64,000 bases of DNA from Diaporthe sp. PMI_573. Its lineage: Eukaryota > Ascomycota > Sordariomycetes > Diaporthales > Diaporthaceae. Below the pieces are notes generated by a model, which searched no databases, was not told the DNA's origin, and saw only the letters and a list, made by a program, of their open reading frames with translations. Both the position numbers and the translations under genes were made by a program. Shown here in pieces: positions 43,333 through 53,124 of the stretch; the stretch's first letter is position 1; each line of letters starts with the position of its first letter. The stretch spans positions 62,001-126,000 of the forward strand of contig JAJTUP010000073.1 in NCBI GenBank assembly GCA_021399435.1. Reading direction: 5' to 3'.

Positions 43333-45716
43333 CTTCTACATTATAAACCATGTCTGGGTTTGGTATCCCATCAAGCTGCATCTCTATGTCTGCACTTCCT
43401 TTCCCGAACCGTGCTTCGAGTTTATTATGATTTGCGATCCGTTGGGTTTTCACAATCCCACTTATCTCTGCTGAAGTAACATCACAGTTTGCCGGGTTGG
43501 CGTTGGTCTCCCATCTCATATTTTGCTCTCCGCCGTTCACAACGTCAGTTAGTTGGTGGCGCAACATATGAAGGAAAATGAGTCCTTGTCCCGCTTGGGT
43601 TTCAGTTTCCAAGATGTCTCGCAATATTATCAGTTGCTCGTTTTGGGAACTTGATGTCTCTCCCACCCCATTTTCATCGTCTGGGTCTTCGACGTAGTTG
43701 GCGACAACCTCTGCAGTTGCACATTTGTCAGCCCACGCCGCTGCATCGACTCGTCCATCCTCAGCAGATCGTCGCAGCAGTTTGCAGTTCTCAACGTGGA
43801 AAAGTATCCTCTCATCCAGACCATTCTTTTGGTCGATCCATATATCGAAGAGTTCTTCGACATTGTTGTGCAGAAACTTGTCCCAGGGGACAAAGAGGCC
43901 AAGGTGTTGAATTTCTGCACATGCCGGGAGGGTTATTTCGTCAACTCCAAATTTTGTCTCGATAGTTGCAGTCAGGGTTGGGATACCCCTGTCGTTGGTC
44001 CGGGTCTCTTGTATCCACTGCGCTGATAGGTCACAGTCGCTTGGAAATGGTACAAGGTTTGGTGATGATAGGGGCGTGCTGCCTGTTAGACGCCGGAAAG
44101 ACACCAATGTCATATAGTCATATAGACACAATGATTTGTAGGCTGGACCGCGGTGAGGGTAGGCAAGTAGGTGGGTGATTGTGACCCCATTCGGTGTAAT
44201 TGTGATTCCCTCATCGAGTTTTAGGGAAGGATTGTGAGTCTGGACGATGTCGCGCGCATGTTCCCAGTATTTGAGTACAGAGAAATATAATTGGCGAATT
44301 GAAAGCTTCGGCCACGATCTTCTTGTGTTTGGGACGGGGGACTTGAACATATCGAACCCGAGTAAGTAAGCCGCAGTTTCGGGTGATGATAGCTCCTGTT
44401 CTGTGCTCATGCGGTTGGCTGTGCGCATGAGAAACTGTCTTGCTCGTTCTGCAAAGCCCTCGTTGTCCTGTGCTGTGTCCCTGTCCTGTTGGTCATGCTC
44501 CGACATTTGGAGTTGTCGTATTTGCGCGGCATAACCGAGTCGTCTCCACATTGGCAGGTCAAACTTCGTAGCATAGTTGGTCATGTAATACATCGCCGCG
44601 AGGCTTTTCGTACTAGTATACATAAAAGACATTTCTTGGTTGTGTCGGAATGCTGAAGCAATGGCCCTGTTGTACGTAACAACCCGGTCGTGGTTCCGCT
44701 CAAGCCGGAGTATGCAATCGTCCCCGATGTTGGTGTGGTCAACTTGGGTCCATGGTGCACCGAAGCGGCAGTAAGCTGTTTTATACTTGTAACAAGTCTC
44801 TGTGTGACGATGTAGTTGTGAATTGTATGCCACACGGTTCGAGTCTCTTTTAAACGCCTCCCACGCGACGGTTGGGTCCTCACTTTTCAGTTCTTCTAGA
44901 GGTGTATACACGTCGGGGTGTTCTGCCGCCACCTGTATTGCGTCTTCTTCGTTGAGCGTTTGACAGAAAATACAATCAGACCACGTTTCAATGCGTCGCT
45001 TCAAGTCAGCCTTGATGTCCTCAGTTGCTGGATTAGACTGTCCCTCGGAAAACAATTTGACTATTTGTGGAAGCTGTAGGTTCCCGTTTAGCCAGATCAT
45101 GCCGTGCAGGTGTAGCATGCCGCGTTTGTTGGTTTCCACTGAACCTATATAGTGGCTCACCTTGCCCAAGCAGGAGTACTGGTCGACCTGGACCAACTGG
45201 GAGAAGAAAACGTCAAGTTCCTCTTGGAAAAACCGTACTGCGCTCACGGGGTCTTCAATGCTGAACCTTAATCTGTTGAAATAATCTTCCATCCTCTGGG
45301 AAAGGTCCACCAACTCTTCCGGCAGTGCAGATTGGCTGACACTCAGCCATTTTTTTATTGGGCTTGTAAGATCATTCGGATTGATCGTAAACCACAGCAC
45401 GGGAAGTCCAAAGTTGACGATTGAGCTGTGTATCTTCTGCCGCATTTGAAGCCGAGCCTCTGGAGATAGAGGGAATGAGTAACCAAATGATGAAAGTCGT
45501 CTCATGAGGTCCTGTATGTCGTCATCGAGGGTTTTCCCGGTGTCCTCCATCTCTTTAGCCGCATTCTTTAAACGTTCGGGTGTGAGGCTCTGCCACAGGT
45601 TCTTAAACTGGTGGAATGAGGACTTGCTCATTTGTTGCATGCTTACTCGTCTGTTGTTCGACTTCACGAGTATGTTGAATACGAGAAACTGGAATACAGG
45701 GTGACGAGCAAAGCGG
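43333..45716 (-). pseudogene. Helitron Rep (HUH endonuclease) region
   Basis: About 795 residues. RFARHPVFQFLVFNIL opens the Helitron_like_N domain; PVLWFTINPNDL, then KRGMLHLHGMIWL with the metal-binding HLH (HUH motif, near 45110), and YYMTNYATK with the two catalytic tyrosines spaced by three residues. A C-X2-C pair in CIFCQTL lies between. Rep nicks the element end and ligates it during rolling-circle transposition. All catalytic residues are present. The region is separated from its N-terminus only by a one-base shift, so it would not be translated from the element's start as it stands. Confidence 0.8.
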
Positions 45717-47582
45717 CTTGCCATGTCGGAGTAAACAGATTTGGCTCCAGAAACGTAAGCTGAAGCCGTGTTGGGAGTAATTGTCAACCACGGAATTTTC
45801 CTCATCTCGAGTTGCGGTCTCTGGTAACCTCGTGATTCTTGCTCCACCCACCCCATGAGGGAATAAGGTCGGGAATGTCTTCGGCCAGAACTCGAGGTCG
45901 TTCATATCTGCAAATTCGTTTCCGTGGCGAACATGTATATACTGTGTTGACGTGTGGGTTGTCCTGAGGTTTATCCTTCCACGATTGCCGTTCGTCGTGC
46001 CAACATCCTCGGAGATCTGGTTTTTGGTTGCGCTTGGATCTTTGAACGTTGCCTGTAGTGCATCTACTGCAAACTGGAGTTGATCCACATCCGTGCTTCT
46101 CAGAGAGCTGTCGGTGTTGAATACGCCGGAAGAGTCGCGTTCATAGATTGTCTCGTCTTCGTCAATCGTTATACTTTCTGTCGCGCCTAAGTGGTCTCCG
46201 GTTCCGCGGTTTATTCTCTCGCCAGCAGTTCTTATTCCTAAGTCTTCCGGCGTGATCTCTCCGGTCTCGTTCTTTTCGCCTCGGTCCTCGGCTGTGGTGT
46301 AGTGGGCAGTGTTCATTTTTTCGTCTACTGTAGGTTCTACGTGATGTGTGCAGGCCCGAATTGCTGACATTACACGGGTGGGTGTCCACCTGGAAAGTCT
46401 CTCTGTATCAATCTCCACGTTCCTGTAGATAGGATTGTTTTCCTTGAGCCAGACCAACGCTCTTTGTATCACTTGTGGCCGGACTGTCGCATACATACTC
46501 AAATCCTTGTCTGATGGTTCATCTTTGCCGCTCCAGGTGATAAGAAAGTTTTCAAGTGTCGACTCAAGAGTTCGAGGTAGGACGGTAGTAGTCAAGTCGT
46601 GGATGTTGTTAGGGAAAACACATATATGCCCTCTTACGTGCTTCCTGTATTTGGTACCGACCCATTGTAGATCCATGCGCAACTTTGTAATATATCCGAA
46701 TGGCGTGTTGATACTAATGGCTCTCTCTTCGATTGGTGTGAGGTCCTTTAGTTCCTGTGGGTATTGGTGCATGCAACGGAGATGCGGTTGTAGGAATCCG
46801 GCGCGTCTCGAAAGCTTTGCTTGGCCCGGCTGTCCGTTCCGTTGATACGACATTGCAGTGTGGCACTTCTCACAAGTGGGAACCGATGAGGCGGTGCCGT
46901 CTGGCAAGTTTTCTGTTGTGAAGCACTGATTGCAGTCTACAAGTACCTGGATCTGACGTTGGTTCTCCTGGGTGAGATTTCGAAAGTAATCCTGCCACGG
47001 CCACGGGTTTTGGTACAACTCCTTCTTGCGGCACATTATTTGGCACCAGTAGCAGTAGGTGTGTATTAGATTTGAGTGCCCGTGTTCGGTCATGATTTCA
47101 GTGTTTGCCTTGTGGCACCGTCTAGCGGCCTCGACTTGTACGTGTCTTGGTATAGGAGAGAAGCAGCCGAAGTTTATGGAGTCTGCTTGTTTCTGCGCGA
47201 ACCTTTCCGACATCAATTGTGTTGCAGATTCTAAAAGACATAGCCGCTCTACATCAGTCGCGTCAGGTCTTCTCTGTGGTGGTTGACGTGTTGCGGAACC
47301 CGTATCATAGATGTCTCGCGTTCGTTTGTTTTTTGAACCAGGAGGACGACCCCGTTTCCGTTGCATGGGAGACTCAGGCACAATGTTTCTTTCGTCTATA
47401 TGTATCTGTCGCTGTTGCTTGTCTCTTGAGCCTCGTGGGCGTCCCTGGGTTCCATGTGAAGGACGACCAGACGCAGGCCCTTGGTCGCCCATTTGCGTTT
47501 GTTGTCTATTTCTTGAGCCGCATGGGCGGCCCCGGGTCTCGTGTCTCGACGGATCATAGTCAGAATCTGGATCAGACATCAT
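45717..47582 (-). pseudogene. Helitron N-terminal region, AT-hooks and Cys pairs
   Basis: About 620 residues from ATG at 47582. The first 90 carry three AT-hook-like motifs (GRPCGSR, GRPRGSR, GRPPGSK) repeated with a spacer of about 30 residues, probably DNA binding. After residue 165 come CYWCQIMC and CNQC...CEKC pairs, then a DUF6570-like region (PFGYITKLRMDLQWVGTKYR, HVRGHICVFPNNI) and FPTLFPHGVGG, which in Helitrons precedes Rep. Near 45716 one extra base, in CATGGCAAGCCGC, pushes translation out of frame; in the other frame it continues directly as RFARHPVF. The frame then runs on aberrantly to 45603. Confidence 0.75.
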
Positions 47583-48333
47583 AATTACGGCTAACAGGTG
47601 AGATTTACATATGGCGGAGTTTAGAAAATAGTACTGTCTTTGGTCCGCCGACGTGTTGAGTTCTGTCTACCTAGTCTTGCCGGGAAAGTGTCGTAATGCC
47701 GTGACCAGCGATATTGGCACACACAAACCATGGTCCCCAAGCTTGTTCTGCCTTTACCGAACCCCTACCAGATCCGCATTCCCTTGCCGTCAATAGACAT
47801 GATAATTTTTCTTCCCGGTTCAGACTGAGTGTTATCATGGTTTCGAAATTTGTCCCTGGCTAAGATCCGGTTACAGGATTTCACTGGTCTCTACTATTCA
47901 GAGCAGTTTGCATGATATGGAGGTCAAGGTTTATTTTATTTCTCTTTGTGTGAAATGGTAGGTGGCCTGATTTATTTTGAGTGTTATTGGTTCAGTATGT
48001 GTTTCGTCGGAAGCCCAAATTGGTATCATGTGGGCGCTGTGCCACAGCGCACGATGCTACCCTCATGGTTTGCCAGCATGTTTGGGGAAATTTTGATCAA
48101 TGGGGAACCTAGAATTCCGCATCATGGTGTCGTCGTGGCACAGCGCACGAGACTCCAATGGTTCGGGACGTTCATGGGGTTGAAACCCACAAATCCCTTC
48201 TTCGGTGTAATAAACAGCGTCTGTCTATAAAGGACTGTCTTTGTTGATTTACTCGATTACAGTGTTCCTCAACCAGCATCCTGATTCGAACATCTTACAT
48301 CGCCCACCTATCTTTCCGTTCTTATACATCATC
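47583..48333. other. Helitron leader and promoter of next gene
   Basis: No gene. The motif CACAGCGCACGA occurs twice, at 48043 and at 48138; the first copy forms the right arm of the perfect palindromic hairpin GCGCTGTG-C-CACAGCGC (48034-48050). Either the Helitron 5' end or a promoter element of the gene at 48334 could explain it. Confidence 0.4.
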
Positions 48334-49117
48334 ATGTCTGTTGGTTCTCCCGGTAGTCCATTTCGTGACGACGACGACGCGGACTCTGTCGTTAGCACCG
48401 GCCCGTATGCCTATGAGAGCCCGTGGGAAGCCGCAGCACTCGATGAAGGTGATACAAGTGCGTATACCAACAGCGAAGGTACTATCCGTATCCTGGAACG
48501 GACTGTTGCCGATTTTCCTATCCTTTCGTCTTCTGATTCGATCGACACCTCTGGGAAGAAGACGTACGGGCTTCGTATGATTATGCCCACTCGAATCGGT
48601 GATGTTGTGAACGTCTATCGGACGGATCATCAGCTGTTCAGCCAGTCCACTCACTTCCGCCTGCCCTTCCCGTTGAGGCCGCACAGTCCCCCGGGAGAGG
48701 AGTGCGATATTCTACTGAATGATGGTTTGAGTTGGGACATCGACGTGATAGCTCCGGCGTATGCACCGGATGCCGATATGGACTCGGCCAGGCCATTCAC
48801 GTGGAATATCGAAGGCTGCTTCCACCCTAACTGGGTTGCTTGGAAGCGTCAGGTGGATGATGAATCCTTTCGCATTTCTGCGGGTCAGAAGCATTGGTCT
48901 ACGGCAATTGCTCAGTTTTTCATCCCTGTTGAAAGGGGTCTTCAAAAGTCGGTCCCCCTGTGTTGATAACTTTCCACGGTTCGTATGCTGACCTGTTGTT
49001 TACAGAGCAGGGAATACCTTTGATAAAAGCATCGAGTTCCCGGAAGATTCTATGACCGTTCATGGATATGGTGTCTGCGACCCTAACAAGTATCGATGGA
49101 GGGATATGGGTGTTTTA
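48334..49117 (+). CDS. unknown protein, cut by gypsy sequence
   Basis: Exon 48334-48947 starts MSVGSPGSPFRDDDD and holds WNIEGCFHPNWVAWKRQV and ISAGQKHWSTAIAQFFIPVE. A 58-nt intron (48948-49005, GTCGGT...TTTACAG with a GCTGAC branch site) leads in frame to AGNTFDKSIEFPEDSMTVHG and KYRWRDMGVLRGPAG. There the reading meets gypsy sequence at about 49117. I do not recognise the family; no transposase or enzyme motif is visible, and the N-terminus is acidic and disordered. Its true 3' end was lost or moved. It is the first gene beyond the Helitron leader, so it could be a resident gene or Helitron passenger. Confidence 0.45.
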
Positions 49118-49975
49118 CGCGGTCCGGCTGGTAAGGTCTTCAAACCTCCACTCGCTGATCGCTTCAATCTTAGCTGGGTCGATACTGATTCCAACACCGG
49201 CTTCCATCGTAATACCCAGGTAGTCCACCTTGGACACATTAAACCGTGACTTCTTGATGTCGCCTTGGAGGTCAGCCTTATACAGCCTGTAGATAACTTC
49301 CTCGCAGTGTTCCCAGTGTTCTTGTTCATCTCCGTCCGAGTAGATCAGCACGTCATCAGCATAGGCGCTGGCGCAGAAATCCAGGAGTTCGTGGAGCTGG
49401 GAGTTGATAAACTGCTGCCACCAGGCTGGGCCGACCTTGAGGCCAAAGGGCAGGACTTTCCACTGGAAGATGCCTTGACGGGTACGGAATGCCGTCAGGT
49501 ACTCAGACCCCACTGCCATACGGAGTCGGTGGAAGGCCTGGATGATATCAATCTTCGAGAAACGGCGGGCATTCCGGCAGTTAAAGACCGTTCCATTCAA
49601 GTCGGGCGCTGGGACAAGGCGGTTCTTAAGAAACTGGTTGCGCCAGCGGTAGTCAATGCAGAATCGTCGGTCTGAGGAATGCGGCTTTGGGACAAAGAGT
49701 ACTGGGGCTGCATCTGTTCTCATACCGCGCTCAATGAATCCCAGCTTCAGCAGCTTATCTGTCGTCTCTTTCTCTAATGGCAGGAACTGGACTGGTGTGC
49801 GGTATGAGGGCGGACCGGTTGCTGGCAGCGGCCCCTCAAGCTCAAGGACTACATCGTGTTCAGGGCGGTGTGGCGGTAACGTGTCGGCTTCTTTCTTTGA
49901 GAAGAACCCTTCCAGGTGGGCTAGTGCTTTGGGGACATGGTCTCTCACAAATTGAACATGTTCCGGGTCTTCGTC
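49115..49975 (-). pseudogene. Ty3/gypsy reverse-transcriptase fragment
   Basis: About 285 residues: HLEGFFSKKEADTLPPHRPE, the palm motif KLGFIERGMRTDAAPVLFVP, DYRWRNQFL, FSKIDIIQAFHRLRM, LPFGLKVGPAWWQQFIN, catalytic SAYADDVLIYSD, then VDYLGITMEAGVGI and EAISEWRFEDLTSR. The frame is clean but stops where the neighbouring gene begins. Protease, RNase H and integrase are absent. It faces the truncated gene on its left and lies back to back with an acidic repeat on its right. Confidence 0.8.
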
Positions 49976-50250
49976 AGCCGGGAACGGGAAAGAGGAGGAC
50001 GAGGAGGATGATGAGTATGAGGACGATGAGGATCAAGACGAAGAGGATAAGGATGAAGAGGATGAGGACGAAGATATTGAGGATTATAACACGGAGCAGG
50101 ATGATATCAGGGACGAAGAGGACGAGGACGAACACGATGCGGACGAAGACGATGAAGACGAAGATAGTGAGGACGAAGAGAACCAAAACGAGATTTTCCT
50201 TCCCCACTGGGCAGGAGTCGGCAAAGAGCTTTTTCACTGCGCCCCGGGTA
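49976..50250 (+). pseudogene. acidic repeat with WAGVGKELF motif
   Basis: A frame of almost pure Asp/Glu for 65 residues (from GAGGACGAG-type repeats), then LPHWAGVGKELFHC. The motif also follows the acidic run at 34.3-35.1 kb, so both probably come from one unknown protein family. Here homology ends within a few residues and kinase sequence begins in another frame. The acidic run starts directly at the gypsy break. Confidence 0.4.
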
Positions 50251-50254
50251 CATC

Positions 50255-50637
50255 TATCAAGGGGGCCATCGTTTCACCGGGCATAATCCGGAACTCAAAA
50301 CCTATTGTAGTCGGGTCTATCTCGCGGGGATGATTACGCTGCTTGGCCCGCCGCCCTCCAAACTTTTGGAGCAAGCAAACTTGAGGCACAGGTTTTTCTC
50401 AGACGAAGGTAACCCATTCCCCATATATGGCCCTTGGCATCATTTTCTGCCGGAATCCCTGTACCCGAGCGGAGGCCACATGAAGAAAGGGTCACCGGGC
50501 TCGAAGGCGAGGACAGGGAGTTGTTTCTCAGACTGACGAGGAAGATGTTGCAATGGCAACCAGAGAAGAGGAGTTCAGTGGCTGGATTGGCTAATGACGG
50601 AGTGGTTGCGAAGACATCTATAATGCTCATATGACTT
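50255..50637 (+). pseudogene. SRPK-like protein-kinase C-lobe fragment
   Basis: The first frame gives GHRFTGHNPELKTYCSRVYL and MITLLGPPPSKLLEQANLRH then FFSDEG. After a one-base change (around 50420-50450) it continues as EERVTGLEGEDRELFLRLTR, KMLQWQPEKRSSVAGLAND. Both parts match the end of the kinase domain of fungal SRPK-like CMGC kinases: LLGPPP, FF..DG, LEGED...F....KMLQW.PEKR. The N-lobe, HRD and DFG parts are not present, so it is a fragment. Neither a start nor an intron acceptor is seen. Confidence 0.65.
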
Positions 50638-51037
50638 TGCATACCAGAGGCAAGCTTCGTAGTAAATACAGAACCTATTACCTACTCAGTATCTACCTAT
50701 ATAGCCTACCTATTACCTATTATAACACTATAAAATACACACCGACAAGGGACGCCAGGAAGACCACAGCCAACTTGGTATCAGGACCATTTTCAGAACT
50801 TGTTTTTATACACAATCAATTTTATCAAAGTTGTACAGATTAATCACATGTGCACATGTTTACAAAATTGAATCACAAGTTAGAGGGAAGAGTTATTGTG
50901 TTATTTGAGCTATATAACTCCAGAAAGGAAACCCAAGGAATGCTGGTGGGGTCCTGTTCCACCCCAATTTCTATAGTACCCATGTGGATTCCCAGCCCAC
51001 CGACAAAAGAGTGTGATATAATGCCGCAAACCTGAAC
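50638..51037. other. AT-rich spacer
   Basis: About 400 bases with no credible frame; it contains the 3' flank of the small gene at 51038. Confidence 0.4.
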
Positions 51038-51534
51038 TCATTGTTCCATGTACTCCGTAGTCCTATCTTGTTTCCTTGGAGCTTGGAGACTGTCCAGCAG
51101 TCTAAAGAGATACCGCTACCGAGTGTGGCCGAGACAATTTACCTGTCAGGGTCGAAGTGCTCGAGCCAGTGCATCTCAGTGCACATGCGCTGGCACTCTG
51201 TGGGCAGGTTCCTGAAAGGGTGGTGGTTGATCAGTCGAATGGATTTAAGAGAGAGCAGGGCAAACTCATTGTCAAATAATAGAGAATTGTAACTAAAGTC
51301 ACGGTGACTTTTGGCAACTTACTTCGCGCCCAGGGCTCTCTCGGCCGCAACGAGATTGGACCATGTCTTGCCGTCTCGCAGCGTCGCCTTCATCTTCCTT
51401 CCCACTGACTGCATCTTCCTTCTGTCTCCTGCAGCCCTGGCTGCAGCGTGCTCCCGCTTGTACCTGTTGTAGTTGTTTTCGATGGTCCTCTGCCAGGCCA
51501 CAATATCGCTGTTGGTGACAGTCATGGAAGGCAT
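51038..51534 (-). CDS. small three-exon gene, unknown function
   Basis: Exons 51323-51534, 51143-51211 and 51038-51101 (read right to left) join in frame across introns of 111 nt (GTAAGT...TTTCAG) and 41 nt (GTAAAT...CTTTAG), both with good consensus. The 114-residue product starts MPSMTVTNSDIVAWQRTIEN, is mostly helical and basic up to residue 70, then has a Cys/His/Trp-containing part (TECQRMCTEMHWLEHFDPD) and a short tail ending EYMEQ. No signal peptide or membrane segment. I do not recognise the family. Three exons meeting in frame argue for a real gene. A microsatellite lies just before its start. Confidence 0.55.
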
Positions 51535-51568
51535 TGTGAAAGGAAATTTGTGCTTGGTGTTTGTTTGA

Positions 51569-51655
51569 TTGTTGTAGTAGTTGCTGTTGTTGTTGTTGCT
51601 GTTGTTGTTGTTGTTGCTGTTGATGTTCTTGATGATGATGGTGATGATGATGCTG
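51569..51655. repeat. TTG/GAT microsatellite
   Basis: Imperfect TTG repeats followed by GAT repeats, in the presumed 5' leader of the small gene on the minus strand. Confidence 0.8.
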
Positions 51656-53124
51656 TTCAGGAAAAGTGCTTTGAACATCGAGGTTTGGACCTTTATATAT
51701 TTATCGAGCTCGGTGTTCTGGCATGCTGGTCTCTATTTCTGTCTACAGGTTGAAGCAATCCACACCGAAGGTCTCGCTGAGGTCGAGATCTTACGGAGGA
51801 CCTGGGCAACCCATCCTCTGGCCGACAGTTCCATCCTGAGGATATTCGGGGCCTTATTGAGAACGATGTTCTCACTCAGACGGAAACGCATGTAGGCCAG
51901 GCCGTTCGCTATTCTTGGGCATTTCGCCTTATGATGTGGGTCTCTATACCCTGGCATAGTGGAGCCGGCCTAGTTGACGGAAGCTTCCAGCTCCCATTCG
52001 TATGTTCCTGCAACCAGCTTATAGTGTGGAGATTATCATTTGAAACAGAAATAGTATGGTATCAGATTGTGGTCTAGCGACGAAGCCGCTTCCTGTCCGT
52101 GACTGCAGCTGCCTAAAGGCTCCACTCTTAAAGCCAGGGCGAGTGTCGTCCCCTCAGCCGGCCGCTCTTAACGACATCGATTTGGCGTGGGAGGATGAAC
52201 CCTGATGAACCCTGATGAACCCTTATTAACATCAAACTAGCTCCGGATCCTTCAGGTGACCGTTAAAAACTTCCGAAAGTTATTGGAGTTTGTACACTCA
52301 TCAAAGGGACGATAGACTTTATCATTGAAAAACCTGGTGACGGGTCAGTCCAGTTTAGAGTCCTCGGCTACAGCCAAACCTCCTTAGTCTACTACGATAA
52401 TGAAAATCACCTCTCAGGCTTGCATCTCTGTACTAATGATGGCTTGAACCAATCAGAAGCTAGAGGAACGGAAAGCCAAGCCACATCACCACTAAAGATC
52501 CTGACAGGATCCTTCGACACAGTTCCCCGGGCCGCCGCCAAGCCCTGCATCATAGTGGCCTTTAAGTCAGCCGCCATACCGTACTTTTGGTAAGGCTGCA
52601 GAAAGGGTCACTACTGACCTTCAATTAGCTATTAAGATACCTCTGCTCCCAAAACATCTCAGCAGCTCTAAAGTATTTAATGGCTTCACGAGTTTAATAC
52701 GCTTCCCATGAGTGAAGGCATCTCTCAGCCCTGTAATGTCGGTTTCTGGCGGCACACCGGGATTACAGTGGAGGATGAACTGGGTACAGGCGTCCAATGA
52801 TTGTGTGGTGTTATTATGTTGTTATTATTATGCTAAAATCCAACAGGAGAAGGAAGTAAAAGTTCGGACTTCAAGCATCGTGAGAGACCTCTCATCTTCC
52901 CTAACGCATTCGTCTACAACTCAAAGCAATGACATGGGTTTCTGTAGATCGAAACAGGATATCATCAGCAGCCGGGAATGCGAGCGTAGGGAAGACAAAT
53001 GGATGGGGGGCCCCGGAGTCCAGGGGAAAGAAAGTGGAATGGTCACAATCAAGGCTGCAGGGTGTTGGAATGATATGAGATAGGGCTGTGGTTGAACCGA
53101 AGGCCACCATTTATTCTCTGTCCT
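51656..53124. other. 1.5 kb without recognisable gene
   Basis: Short frames only. It contains three perfect 10-bp tandem copies of GATGAACCCT at 52194-52223. A 123-residue plus frame (52712-53083) faces the BCS1-like gene end and has no domain. Confidence 0.4.
52194..52223. repeat. three tandem 10-bp units
   Basis: GATGAACCCT repeated three times without change. Confidence 0.8.

Larger units (their letters stand above)
41481..48050 (-). mobile_element. Helitron, nearly complete, tentative borders
   Basis: A 6-kb RepHel gene on the minus strand with all Helitron parts: N-terminal Cys-rich/DUF6570-like region, Helitron_like_N Rep with HUH and double-Tyr motifs, and PIF1-type helicase. Hairpins lie at both sides (41481-41499 and 48034-48050), which I use as tentative borders. 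TC and CTRR ends were not established. One single-base frameshift near 45716 separates the N-terminal region from Rep. Helitrons move as rolling-circle single strands and often capture neighbouring genes. Confidence 0.75.
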
